A program made the position numbers and the translations under genes. A stretch of DNA of 64,000 bases from Chryseolinea lacunae (GTDB lineage Bacteria; Bacteroidota; Bacteroidia; Cytophagales; Cyclobacteriaceae). Below are positions 1-9,354 of the stretch, piece after piece (position 1 is the first letter of the stretch; each line of letters starts with the position of its first letter). Where the stretch lies: NCBI RefSeq assembly GCF_016735595.1, contig NZ_JAERRB010000002.1, positions 446,996-510,995 on the forward strand, given 5' to 3'. A model generated the notes under the pieces. The model was given only the letters and a program-made list of their open reading frames with translations. It did not search any database and was not told the origin of the DNA.

Positions 1-1
1 G

Positions 2-3000
2 ACCTTACAACAATTGGAACACCAAACCCAGAAGGCAAAACACCCGAGACTGATATTCTATTTCGATAGCGGCTGCCCGGGCCCGTGGACATTTTCGCTG
101 CCGCCATTTGTCGACATCATTTTACTGAATGCACAGTGGTGGAATCATCCCTACGAAAAACCGTTGCCCTACATGAACGCCTGCAGCGTGGCCGACGAGG
201 GGGTGTTCCTCGAAAAGATGAACGACCTGCTGGATGAAAGCAAAAACAAACGCGTGCTTTTGGTGTCACACTTTCCCGTTGCCTCGCTGGGAAACTATGG
301 TGGCCATTTTCCGGCCACGGCCTATCTCGCACCACCCCTGATGGGAAGCGCGCTTGTTTCGTTTCACCAGAACATCGGGTCCAGTAACGACCTGGTCAAC
401 GAACGCCTCGATGGCGTGCGCAAAAAGCTCGACAACATGATGAGCGATTATGCGGGGTTGATTATGGCGTCGGGTCATGAAAAGAATCAATCCATTGTGA
501 AACACGGCAACAATGTTCTGGTGAACAGCGGCGCGCTGACCGACGGCGCATTTGTCTATCGAAGCCCCGGCGCCATGCTTGCGTCGTCAGCCCCCGGTTT
601 CATTGAGCTCACCTATAATGCTGAAGGAAAAGTGTCCAGCCGTTTCTTCAAATACACATCCCAAACGCTGGAGCCGCAAACAGAAAGTGTGTTGACACCA
701 CCCGACGTGGTCGCTGTGCAACCTTTGGCCGACGCCCTGACAACACCGCCCTCGTCACAAACTGTTATTGCCGGCAAGGAGTATGACATCAACAAGGCAG
801 GCAGGCTTTGGCTGGGCGCACACTACCGGCGCTCGTGGAACGCGGCCATCCAGGTGAACGCTCTTAATCTCGACACGACCTTTCAGGGATTGACCGTCAT
901 TAAGAAAGGCGGAGGCCGTCAGACCACGTCGTTGAAGTTGTCAGGCGGAGATGGGAGGGAGTATGTGTTCAGGTCTGTCAACAAAGATCCGGTGAAAGCG
1001 TTGAGCTATGATGTGCGGGGCACGGTGGTGTCGCAGGTGATTAAGGACCAGACCAGCACCCAACAACCCTATGGCGCCCTGGCGGCTTCCTATTTGCTCG
1101 ACCGCATTGACATTCTTCATGCACGCCCTACGTTGTATATTCTCCCCGAGAGTGCGCGGTTGGGTGAATATCGTTCGCAGTATGCCAACCTGTTGGGCAT
1201 GCTCGAAGATTCGCCAACGGATAAGATCAGGAAGGAAAAAATTTTTGGCAACGCCGATCACATCGAGCGCAGCTATAAACTTTTTCAAAAACTATATGAG
1301 GACCACGACAACCGTGTGGACCGCTTTGAGTTTTGTCGCGCCCGTGTGTTTGATATTTGGGTGGGCGATTGGGGCAAGCACGAAGACAACTGGAAGTGGG
1401 CCGGCTACAACCGCGACGGCGGCATTTTGTACCGCCCCATTCCACGCGACCGCGATCACGTATTTTCGCGCTGGGATGGTGTGCTTCCCTACCTGGCCGA
1501 TCGCGCGTGGGCCAAGGAGAGCGGCGAAAATTTTGACTACACCATTAAGGGCCTTCGCAGCCTCATGCACCAGGCCCGGCACATGGACCGACTGTTGACA
1601 AACCAGCTAACACGCGCTGACTGGATCAACGCCGCCAAAGAAATTCAAAGCCGCATCACCCCGGAAGACATCGCGCAGGCTGTGCGTCAGATGCCCGCGG
1701 AAATCTATGCAACAGACGGTGCCATTATCGAAGCCAAGCTGCGGGCACGCATAAAAGATCTCCCTCGCTATGCCGCGGCTTACTACGACATGCTGGCGCG
1801 CGAAGTGGATGTGGTGGGCTCCAACAAATCCGAATACTTCAGGGCCACACGCCATGCCGACGGCACGGTGACCGTGATGGTCTGCGATGTGGACAAGCAA
1901 AAGCCCGATACCACGAAAGTGTATTACAGACGGACCTTTGTTCCCTCCGAAACCAAAGAGATTCGTCTCTATGGTCTCACCAACAACGATGTGTTTGTCG
2001 TGGAGGGCGAAGCAACCCAATCCATTCTGATTCGCATCGTGGGCGGCGATGCCGGCGACAGCATCACGGATGTGTCGCGCGTTCGCGGTGCATCGAAGCG
2101 CACACTTATCTATCAGCAAAACAACAACTCAACAATCGCTACGGGGCATGAAGCAAAACGCGTCACGCCAAAGGACGAGAATCTCTATCACTATCAGCGG
2201 ACGGCCTTTGCCTACAACACGTATTTTCCCTTTGGCCTGATCACCTACAATCCTTTCAACGGCCTGGCGGCACACGTGCGCACGGTGTTTACACGACACA
2301 ATTTTTCGAAGCCTGATTTCAGTGTGCGGCACGTGCTGTCAGGCTCAATCAGCAGCACGGGCAATTTTGACGTGAGCTATAAAAATCAGCTTCGCTATCT
2401 GGTGGGCAAATGGGATGGCATTGGCGAAGCAGGTGTTTCGCGCCCGCTCAACTATAATTATTTTTTCGGTGTGGGTAACGACACCAAACGTCGCGCCGAT
2501 GTGAGCAGCACCTACTATCGTGCTCAGTTCAATTCTGTTTTGGTACGTGCCGGATTGATGCGCTCGTTCTGGAAGCAAAGTCAGGTGGCGTTCACAGCAG
2601 GCTTCGAATCGGCCAAGGGTCTCACGCGACGGGACAGCTATCTCGCCGATGCACCGGAAGTGTATGGCACCAGCCAACTGAACATGGTGAGCGCGAAAGG
2701 ATTGGTTAACCTTGACTTTCGAGACGACCGCTTTCTGCCACAACGTGGTTTCCGTCTGGGCATGTCGGGCGAGTTGCTTCACATTAATCAGGACGGTGGT
2801 CACAAGGCTTCAGTCTCCGAAGTGGAACTGGAACACTACCTCTCAACCTATTCCAGCCACCCGCTCACGTTTGGTGTGAAGGGTGGTGCCGGATGGACCA
2901 GCGGTCGCTTGCCGTTCTATAAACTGTTTTCGCTGGGTCAGCTCAACGACCTGCATGGCTTCCCGCGAAATCGTTACACCGGCGAGTCGAAGGGTTATCT

Positions 3001-3256
3001 CGACACCGAACTGCGATGGCAGATTCTGCAAACGCGAAACAGTTTCATTCCCGTGAAAGTGGGCGTGCGAGCATTCTACGACATCGGGCGTGTGTGGGCC
3101 AGCTCCGATTCCGACAGCGCCAACTACTGGCACCAGGGGTATGGTGGTGGATTTTACGTGGCACCTTTCATGAACCAGTTTGCCTTCAACGTGAGCTTCG
3201 GCGCTTCGCGCGAAGAGCCGTTCCTGTTTATGTTTGGTATAGGAGGGTTTCTGTGA
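2..3256 (+). CDS. Phosphoesterase / kinase-like / Omp85 outer-membrane fusion protein (5' end outside window)
   Basis: The reading frame is open to the left edge, so the N-terminus is missing; the in-frame TTG at 14 is probably not the true start. Residues 1-220 (counted from 14) look like the C-terminal half of a calcineurin-like metallophosphoesterase, with VSHFP, then SGHEKNQ where the family usually has a GH(D/E)H metal motif, so one metal-binding His may be lost. Residues 270-590 are kinase-like: EYVFRSVNKDP could be a nucleotide-binding strand, and GDWGKHEDNW followed by PRDRDH resembles the catalytic and metal-binding pairs of Fam20-type kinases; this is inference. From about 760 to the end there is a beta-barrel with LHGFPRNRYTG, matching the Omp85 loop-6 VRGF/Y motif, and an aromatic C-terminus (GIGGFL). 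It probably sits in the outer membrane with periplasmic enzyme domains. It converges on cheR with a 15-base gap. Confidence 0.75.
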   Translation, partial: TLQQLEHQTQKAKHPRLIFYFDSGCPGPWTFSLPPFVDIILLNAQWWNHPYEKPLPYMNACSVADEGVFLEKMNDLLDESKNKRVLLVSHFPVASLGNYGGHFPATAYLAPPLMGSALVSFHQNIGSSNDLVNERLDGVRKKLDNMMSDYAGLIMASGHEKNQSIVKHGNNVLVNSGALTDGAFVYRSPGAMLASSAPGFIELTYNAEGKVSSRFFKYTSQTLEPQTESVLTPPDVVAVQPLADALTTPPSSQTVIAGKEYDINKAGRLWLGAHYRRSWNAAIQVNALNLDTTFQGLTVIKKGGGRQTTSLKLSGGDGREYVFRSVNKDPVKALSYDVRGTVVSQVIKDQTSTQQPYGALAASYLLDRIDILHARPTLYILPESARLGEYRSQYANLLGMLEDSPTDKIRKEKIFGNADHIERSYKLFQKLYEDHDNRVDRFEFCRARVFDIWVGDWGKHEDNWKWAGYNRDGGILYRPIPRDRDHVFSRWDGVLPYLADRAWAKESGENFDYTIKGLRSLMHQARHMDRLLTNQLTRADWINAAKEIQSRITPEDIAQAVRQMPAEIYATDGAIIEAKLRARIKDLPRYAAAYYDMLAREVDVVGSNKSEYFRATRHADGTVTVMVCDVDKQKPDTTKVYYRRTFVPSETKEIRLYGLTNNDVFVVEGEATQSILIRIVGGDAGDSITDVSRVRGASKRTLIYQQNNNSTIATGHEAKRVTPKDENLYHYQRTAFAYNTYFPFGLITYNPFNGLAAHVRTVFTRHNFSKPDFSVRHVLSGSISSTGNFDVSYKNQLRYLVGKWDGIGEAGVSRPLNYNYFFGVGNDTKRRADVSSTYYRAQFNSVLVRAGLMRSFWKQSQVAFTAGFESAKGLTRRDSYLADAPEVYGTSQLNMVSAKGLVNLDFRDDRFLPQRGFRLGMSGELLHINQDGGHKASVSEVELEHYLSTYSSHPLTFGVKGGAGWTSGRLPFYKLFSLGQLNDLHGFPRNRYTGESKGYLDTELRWQILQTRNSFIPVKVGVRAFYDIGRVWASSDSDSANYWHQGYGGGFYVAPFMNQFAFNVSFGASREEPFLFMFGIGGFL

Positions 3257-3274
3257 GCATAACCGGGTTGCTCA
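3254..3274. terminator. Small inverted repeat joining two convergent stop codons
   Basis: TGAGCA (3254-3259) and TGCTCA (3269-3274) are perfect inverted arms. The outer three bases of each arm are the TGA stop codons of the two convergent genes. A short ACC/GGT pairing can extend the hairpin. There is no clear T-tract on either side, so a role as a bidirectional terminator is only a suggestion. Confidence 0.35.
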
Positions 3275-4090
3275 GACCTTCTGAAAAATTTTTGCCTGCT
3301 CGTCTACCAGATTAAATTTCTGACTGTCCATGAGGTGGGTGATGGTGTCGAAGAACCCAATGATGAGATATCCTCCGGGATTGAGCGCGGCATGGAATTT
3401 ATCGAGCAGCTTTGTTTTCGCGGGCGCGTCGAAATAGATCATCACGTTGCGGCAAAAGATGATGTCGAATCCTGACGAAAACGAATCGGTGATGAGGTTG
3501 TGATAGCTGAATTGTGTGTTGGCCACGAGTTTGCGGTCCATGGTGGCATTTTTTCCGTCAGTCGTGTAGTAGTCGTGAAAATTGGTGGTGGTGTTGTATT
3601 CGCGATAGTTGGCTTCGTTCTGCAGCATTTTTATTTTATGATACACACCGTGCTGTGCTTCTTCGAGGGCATTGCGATTAAAATCGGTGGCATGGGCTTT
3701 TGCCTTATGAAGCAAGCGGCTCTCTTTTAGAACGATGGCAAACGAATATACTTCTTCACCGGTTGAGCAGCCCGCGTGCCAGGTGTTGATGGCACCGCGC
3801 GAAATAAATTCCTGACGCAACCGGGTTTGCAGATTGGTCCACAAGATGGGATCGCGAAACATCGACGTCATGCCCACGCTCACTTCGTTCATGAACACGT
3901 TCACAAAATTGGAGTCGCGCAAAAATTTTATCCACAGGTCCTGCACCGAAGGAAACTCAAAGTGGTTCAATATGCGAATGATGCGCCGGCGCAGCGACTT
4001 GGGCTCATAGCAGGTGAAGTCTATTCCATAGCGCACCAGAATGCTGTTCAAGAGCGCATTAACCTCCTCGTCCGAAACCTCCGTTATCAT
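3272..4090 (-). CDS. cheR: Chemotaxis protein methyltransferase CheR
   Basis: This is an S-adenosylmethionine-dependent methyltransferase that methylates glutamates on chemoreceptors, opposing CheB. At 272 residues it has the normal length. The N-terminal helical domain holds SLRRRIIRIL, followed by the family signature TSMFRDP near residue 85. The SAM-binding loop is WHAGCSTGEEVYS around residue 115, and the later motif is IIFCRNVMIYFD near residue 215. It is the last gene of the che operon, 20 bases after the multi-PAS gene. No TPR or other extra domain is fused. The cytoplasmic role is well supported by the family; which receptor it modifies here (probably the MCP at 11819-13819) is inference. 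Confidence 0.95.
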   Translation of the reverse strand: MITEVSDEEVNALLNSILVRYGIDFTCYEPKSLRRRIIRILNHFEFPSVQDLWIKFLRDSNFVNVFMNEVSVGMTSMFRDPILWTNLQTRLRQEFISRGAINTWHAGCSTGEEVYSFAIVLKESRLLHKAKAHATDFNRNALEEAQHGVYHKIKMLQNEANYREYNTTTNFHDYYTTDGKNATMDRKLVANTQFSYHNLITDSFSSGFDIIFCRNVMIYFDAPAKTKLLDKFHAALNPGGYLIIGFFDTITHLMDSQKFNLVDEQAKIFQKV

Positions 4091-4110
4091 AGCGATCTTG
4101 TCAATTTGTA

Positions 4111-6972
4111 TTATACAACCTTCAGAGCCGAAACCTTATCAATATCCGTTGCTTCTTTCACGAGGAGCACAATGATCTTCCCAATCTCGCCTTCGAGAGT
4201 GCGAATCACCGACAGGCTCACTTCATAGGTCACAATGCGTTCGCCGGCCTGGAAAGGAATGTAAAAATTAGCCACGTCGGTGCGTAGAATTTCATCTTTG
4301 TACTTTTGCCACAAGTGGCGATAGTGTGGTGCAATAAAGTCTTCAATCGTCTTCGAGCGCAGGTCCATGCGCGAGAAGCCAAAGATTTTCATCGCCTTTT
4401 CGTTGGCCGTCTTGCAGGTGAACTGCTGATTGAATTCCAGCACGGGCAGTGTGGACTTCAGGGCATTTACCATGCCGTTGAGATCGTTCACCTTCTCTTT
4501 TTCCTGTGTAGTGAACTGGGCAAACATCATGATCTTTTCCGGTGTGTCGCCTTCTACAAAAATGGGATTGAACGTGCCGTTGAGCCATAGTTCTTTTCCG
4601 GCCTTGTTCTTCATTTTGAATTCGCCGGAAAAGAATTTTCCAAGACGCAGGTTTTCCCACATCATCACCGTGGCGGCATCTTCGCCCAGCAGATATTTGA
4701 ATCCCGTCTCGACAAAGTCTTCGCGTGCATAGCCCATCACTTTCAGAAATATTTCGTTGGCTTGCAGCAGGTCGCCCGCCAGGCTGAATTCGGCTGAGGC
4801 AATGGTGTTGTCGATGCCATGCAGGTAGCTTTTCAATTCCGCCTCGCGACGTTCGGCTTCTTTTTCAAGACGCCGTTCGTTTGATACATCGGTGCCAAAC
4901 TCGATTATTTTTTCAAGCTCACCGTTCAGGTTCAATACCGGGTAGTCGAGCAACTTCATGAAATGGAGCTGGCCGGTTTTGCTGTAGCGCGAATATACAC
5001 CGCTTTGAATTCCCTGATCTTTTACGGTGTCGATAAGCTTCGAGAACACATTGTCTTTTTGGGTCAACAATGAATAGGATTTGCCGAGCACCTCGTTGCG
5101 CGAGTAGCCGAGAATGTTCAGGTAGTTGTCGTTGATGTCGATCACGATGCCACGCGGATCAATTTCCAGGATGGCGTTTGAACGGCTCAGCGCCTCCAGC
5201 TTTTGGTTGAAGTCCATGGCCTTGATCTTGGTCTGTGTGATGTCGGCCTGGATGGAGATGTATTGCACGATTTCGCCTTCGCTGTTGCGCACGGGGTTGA
5301 TGGCGAGCGATACCCAATAGGTGTCGCCCGTCTTGCTGTAGTTTAAAATTTCTTCGTAGATGGGAATGCCGCCGGCAACGTGACGACTCAGTTTTTCGAT
5401 GGTTTTCTTGTCGGTTAGCGGGCCTTGCAAAAGTTTGCCGGGTTTCTGGCCGGTCACTTCATCGGCGCGGAAGCCCGTCATTTTGGTGAAGCCACTGTTC
5501 ACATATTCGATGTAGCCGAGCTTGTCGGTGATGATCACCGAGTTGTCGGTGTTGTTGGCCACGATCGACAGGCGTTCGAATTCGATTTCTTTCACTTTCT
5601 TTTGCGTGATGTCCTGGATCATGCACAACAGCTTCACCGGGTTTAGTGACGCGTCGGTGATGGGCGTGAACGTAACGCTCAACCAAAGCTCGCCCCGCGA
5701 CGCGCTTTGTGTTTTGTAGTCGCCCGAACGAATTTCGCCGTTCCATATTTTGCGCCATAACGTTTCCTCGCGTTGGCCGGTGATGAGCGAGTAGTCTTTG
5801 TGTGCCAGGTTTTCGGGTGTGAGGCCGGTGAATTTTTCGAGGATCATGTTGTGCTTCAGCAATCGACCCGTTGCGTTAAACTCCGCCGTGCCCAGTGTGG
5901 AGTCGATGGCATTGATCACACCCGACAGCTCAGTCTGTTTCAGTGCAATTTCTGCCTGGGAAGCCGCGAGGTCGTCAAGATTCTTTTTCATCTGGCTTTC
6001 GCGCGACTGCAACTCGTCGGTGAGTGTGCGGGAGGCGCCCAGCAAATCTTCGGTGCGTCGCATGGTTTTCAGGGCCATGATTTCTGACGCGATGTTCTCA
6101 CAAACTTTTTTCAGGAACTCGATGTGGTGCGGCTCCATCACGTTGAACAACGCCAGTTCGATGGCACCGCAGTAGGTCTCGTTAAAGATGAGGGGAGCGA
6201 TCACGAGGTTGCGCGGTGTGGCTTCACCAAGACCCGAGGTTATTTTCACATACGAGTCGGGCACGTCGGTGATGAACACAAAGTCGTGCTCCAGCATATT
6301 TTGGCCCAGCGCGCCCTGGCCGGCATAAACTTTTTCGGACAGGTGTTTGCGTCTGTCGTAGGCATAGCAGGCGATCAGTTCCAGGTAGGGGTCACCGTTC
6401 TCGTCTTCGTATTCAATAAAAAACTTTCCCTGATTCGCTTTCAGATAGCGGACCAGGTAGAGCATGATGTTGTTTCCATATTCGTGCACTTCCACCTTGT
6501 TGCGCAGCACTTCGCCAAAGTCGGCCTGGCCTTGTGTGACCCAGGCGCGTTTTTCGTCTTCCTCTTTAATCTTTTGCATCTCCGATTTGATAAGCAAAAG
6601 CGCTTTGCCAATGGGATCGCTAAAATCGACACCCGCGGTAGCGACTATTTTTTCAGGATGCGTGAGGTTGGTGATCAGCTCTGCCGATACGGAAAATTTT
6701 TTGTGTGTCTCTTCCTGATTTTCTTTCAGCAAGGCCATGTTGTCGAACGACCAGGCCGACGCTTTCGGGGGTTTGTTGAGGGCGGTGTTCGATTTGATGA
6801 GGAGTTTTTTTACATAGAGCATCCAGGTTTGCAACAACAGCAGTCCGGCGCACAACGAAACCGTGGCGGCGGAAACGGACCACCCATACGGCAAGCGCAG
6901 AATCAGGGTGGCAAGTGTGACGATCAAGGCTAGTATCAGAATGAAAGACAACCCTTGGATGCGTTTTTTCAT
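4111..6972 (-). CDS. Membrane GAF / five-PAS protein without an output domain
   Basis: This is a 953-residue protein with two N-terminal membrane segments (about residues 8-27 and 31-53), a coiled linker, a GAF domain at about 165-310, a short coiled coil, and then five PAS domains to the end (roughly 340-455, 460-580, 590-700, 710-825 and 835-945). No histidine kinase, methyl-accepting, GGDEF or other effector domain follows the last PAS; the protein stops after KVSALKVV. It lies inside the che operon and its ATG overlaps the stop of the cheC-like gene by 4 bases, so it is surely co-transcribed. It may work as a sensory scaffold or input partner for CheA, the MCP or CheR. That role is inference. 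The stop is followed at once by cheR, so loss of a C-terminal output domain cannot be excluded. Confidence 0.85.
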   Translation of the reverse strand: MKKRIQGLSFILILALIVTLATLILRLPYGWSVSAATVSLCAGLLLLQTWMLYVKKLLIKSNTALNKPPKASAWSFDNMALLKENQEETHKKFSVSAELITNLTHPEKIVATAGVDFSDPIGKALLLIKSEMQKIKEEDEKRAWVTQGQADFGEVLRNKVEVHEYGNNIMLYLVRYLKANQGKFFIEYEDENGDPYLELIACYAYDRRKHLSEKVYAGQGALGQNMLEHDFVFITDVPDSYVKITSGLGEATPRNLVIAPLIFNETYCGAIELALFNVMEPHHIEFLKKVCENIASEIMALKTMRRTEDLLGASRTLTDELQSRESQMKKNLDDLAASQAEIALKQTELSGVINAIDSTLGTAEFNATGRLLKHNMILEKFTGLTPENLAHKDYSLITGQREETLWRKIWNGEIRSGDYKTQSASRGELWLSVTFTPITDASLNPVKLLCMIQDITQKKVKEIEFERLSIVANNTDNSVIITDKLGYIEYVNSGFTKMTGFRADEVTGQKPGKLLQGPLTDKKTIEKLSRHVAGGIPIYEEILNYSKTGDTYWVSLAINPVRNSEGEIVQYISIQADITQTKIKAMDFNQKLEALSRSNAILEIDPRGIVIDINDNYLNILGYSRNEVLGKSYSLLTQKDNVFSKLIDTVKDQGIQSGVYSRYSKTGQLHFMKLLDYPVLNLNGELEKIIEFGTDVSNERRLEKEAERREAELKSYLHGIDNTIASAEFSLAGDLLQANEIFLKVMGYAREDFVETGFKYLLGEDAATVMMWENLRLGKFFSGEFKMKNKAGKELWLNGTFNPIFVEGDTPEKIMMFAQFTTQEKEKVNDLNGMVNALKSTLPVLEFNQQFTCKTANEKAMKIFGFSRMDLRSKTIEDFIAPHYRHLWQKYKDEILRTDVANFYIPFQAGERIVTYEVSLSVIRTLEGEIGKIIVLLVKEATDIDKVSALKVV

Positions 6973-7562
6973 AGTAACGATAATTTTTCGACTGGTACCT
7001 TTTCAAATACTTTACTACTCAATTTCCAGATAAACTGGGGATGCACTTTGTCGCCACCTTCAAACTGAAACGTGGTGTTGCAAAAAATCATACTGAACGG
7101 TTCGTCGGAGCGCATCTCCTGCGACACAAACGCGCTCAAGTCTTTGGACTGCACCTTTGCCAACCGCGGCACATCGCCATACACTTCAAGCGACAAAAAG
7201 TTCGACAACTCCGCGATGACCGATGCTGAAATGATGTTGTCGATTTCGAGAAGAAAGGCTTCGTTGAGCGCGTCGTTGCTCACTTTGGTGTTGAGCGCTT
7301 TGTAAATTTCCTGGCTCTCGTCGCGGTTAAAAATAAGAAAGCTCTTGCCCGAAATGTCGCCGATGATTTGTGTGATCAGAATGTTCAGTTCACCTTCTTC
7401 TTCGGCAATGCCGCCAAAGTCTTCTTCTCCGTGCAGGAGGGTGGCGTCGCTGTTCACGATGCGCACGTCTTTGTTGATGAGTTTTGAGAAGGAAACGGCA
7501 GCGCGTTGAAAGCCGCTGTTCATAACCTGAATGAGAAAACGTTCACGAGGTGTGATATTCAT
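6969..7562 (-). CDS. cheC: CheC-type CheY-P phosphatase with one degenerate active site
   Basis: This is a 197-residue CheC/CheX/FliY-family protein, expected to remove phosphate from CheY-P. CheC proteins carry two pseudo-symmetrical sites with the pattern E-x-x-N-x22-P. The second site is complete here: E106 and N109 in LLEIDNII, and Pro132 exactly 22 residues later. The first site is degenerate: Q12 and N15 in LIQVMNS, with Ser38 where Pro would be. The protein therefore probably has a single active site. It lies between cheA (8 bases upstream) and the multi-PAS gene (4-base overlap). CheD in the same operon is the classic CheC partner, which supports the call. Overall similarity outside these motifs was judged by eye only. 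Confidence 0.75.
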   Translation of the reverse strand: MNITPRERFLIQVMNSGFQRAAVSFSKLINKDVRIVNSDATLLHGEEDFGGIAEEEGELNILITQIIGDISGKSFLIFNRDESQEIYKALNTKVSNDALNEAFLLEIDNIISASVIAELSNFLSLEVYGDVPRLAKVQSKDLSAFVSQEMRSDEPFSMIFCNTTFQFEGGDKVHPQFIWKLSSKVFEKVPVEKLSLL

Positions 7563-7569
7563 GGAAAAA

Positions 7570-9327
7570 TTAGTTTAATGTGAAATTTCGGGCCGCCTTG
7601 TTGCCGGCACTGAAACCAAAGATGAAATTGAGGAGGTGCGGAATGTTCATTACCAGACATACATTGCCGCTCCCCAGAATGGTGACACCGCTAATGAACT
7701 TAACCTTGTCAACCGGGCGCATCAGCGGCTTTTCCACGATCTCCTTTTGTTGCAGAAGTTTGTCGACCACGATGCCCACCTTCCGGTTGTTGAAGCTTAC
7801 GATAACAATTTCGAGTTTTTCCTCGGGATGAATTTTGGCAAACGTGTTTTGCAAGGTGTTGGCCGACTGCGCAGCAGTGTCTGACGGACTTCTGAAAATA
7901 TCCTTTAGAAAAACGACGGCGAAATTTTTTCCCAGGTGTGTCGCCACCAGGCCGCCGCCGGCCATGTGAATGTCGCTTTTGTAGAGGGAGATCACCGACT
8001 CGGTATAGGCCAGAGGTATCGCGTATACTTCGCGCTCCAGTTCAAACAGGAGGGAGGCTTTCACGGCCATCGACGAAGGCATGGTGAGCAACATCACGGT
8101 ACCCTGTCCTTCGCTGCTGGCCACGCGTATGGTGCCGCCGATGGAGTCGAGCATGCGTTTCACCACGTCCATCCCAACCCCGCGCCCCGCAATGGAGGTC
8201 ACGGTTTCCATCGTCGAAAAGCCGGGTTCGAAGATGAGCATGCTCAGGTCTTCGCGTGTCAGCTTCTCGGCGTCTTCGGCGGTGATGAGTTTTTTGGCGA
8301 TGGCTTTTTGCTTGATCCTTTCATAGTTGAGACCGCGGCCGTCGTCGCTTATTTCGATGTGCACCGCGTCGGTCTCGCTGCGGGCGCTCAGGGTAATTAC
8401 ACCGTCTTTTGGTTTGCCTGCGGCGATGCGTTCTTCGGGTTCTTCGATGCCGTGGCCCACGCAATTGCGAATGAGGTGGATCATGGAATCGCTGATCACT
8501 TGCAATACGTTCCGGTCGATTTCGGTTTCGGTGCCTTCCAGCTTCAGCATCACGTTTTTCTTTTCCGACGTGGCCGCATCCCGCACCACACGGTGAAATT
8601 TGTTGAACAGAAATCCAACCTGAACCAACCGCACGTCCATCACGGAATATTGAAGATCGGAGCTGATGCGACTGAGGCGTGCATATTCGTTTGAGCGCAA
8701 CCCCTTGCCAGCCTGTGCGGCGAGGATACGATCTTTTTCGATGATGAGTTCACCCACCAGGTTCAACAGGTTGTCGAGCTTGCGCACAGGAACCTGAACC
8801 AGGTCAGAGAATGAAACCTGGTTATTCAGTTCAGGTGTTGCACTCGTTTCAGGAGCATTGCTGTCGTCGCTCTCCACTTCTGCTTCGGCGTGAAATGACT
8901 GAAAGCTTTCCTGAACGGTATGACTTGTGTTTTTTGAATCTTCTTTGGCGCGCTTCAGCAGCACGTCGAGTTTGGTTTTGATGCCTTTGTATTTTACTTC
9001 CGAGTTGTCTTTCACGGCGTTCACCAGGTTGCCCAGGGTGTCAACTCCTTTGAAGACGGAGGCAAACATATTTTCGTCGAGCGAAATCCGTCCGTCGCGT
9101 ACTTCGCCAAACAAATCTTCGAGCACGTGAGCCATTTCGGCGATGCCCGTGAAGCCCATGCCGGCGGCGTTACCTTTCAGGGTGTGGGTGATGCGAAACA
9201 ACGCATGCACCGTGTTTTTGTCGCCCGGTGTTTTTTCCAGTTGGGTGAGCACACGGTTGATCTCCTCGAAATTGCTCATCGCTTCCGCCAGGAAAATTTC
9301 TTTATACTCTTCTTCTTTGTTTTTCAT
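7570..9327 (-). CDS. cheA: Chemotaxis histidine kinase CheA
   Basis: This is the central kinase of the chemosensory array; it phosphorylates CheY and CheB. At 585 residues it is short for CheA. The P1 phosphotransfer domain holds H48 in FRITHTLKGNAAG. There is little room for a P2 response-regulator-binding domain, only an acidic linker at about 140-175. P3 dimerisation begins near 180. The P4 ATPase shows LIRNCVGHGIE (N box), DDGRGLN (G1) and AGRGVGMDVVK (G2). P5, the CheW-like domain, fills about 425-580. The gene sits between cheB (27 bases upstream) and the cheC-like gene. The short or absent P2 suggests CheY and CheB dock weakly or directly on P1/P4, which is inference. Confidence 0.95.
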   Translation of the reverse strand: MKNKEEEYKEIFLAEAMSNFEEINRVLTQLEKTPGDKNTVHALFRITHTLKGNAAGMGFTGIAEMAHVLEDLFGEVRDGRISLDENMFASVFKGVDTLGNLVNAVKDNSEVKYKGIKTKLDVLLKRAKEDSKNTSHTVQESFQSFHAEAEVESDDSNAPETSATPELNNQVSFSDLVQVPVRKLDNLLNLVGELIIEKDRILAAQAGKGLRSNEYARLSRISSDLQYSVMDVRLVQVGFLFNKFHRVVRDAATSEKKNVMLKLEGTETEIDRNVLQVISDSMIHLIRNCVGHGIEEPEERIAAGKPKDGVITLSARSETDAVHIEISDDGRGLNYERIKQKAIAKKLITAEDAEKLTREDLSMLIFEPGFSTMETVTSIAGRGVGMDVVKRMLDSIGGTIRVASSEGQGTVMLLTMPSSMAVKASLLFELEREVYAIPLAYTESVISLYKSDIHMAGGGLVATHLGKNFAVVFLKDIFRSPSDTAAQSANTLQNTFAKIHPEEKLEIVIVSFNNRKVGIVVDKLLQQKEIVEKPLMRPVDKVKFISGVTILGSGNVCLVMNIPHLLNFIFGFSAGNKAARNFTLN

Positions 9328-9354
9328 GACCTTTTGGAGGATTTTCTTCGGTGA

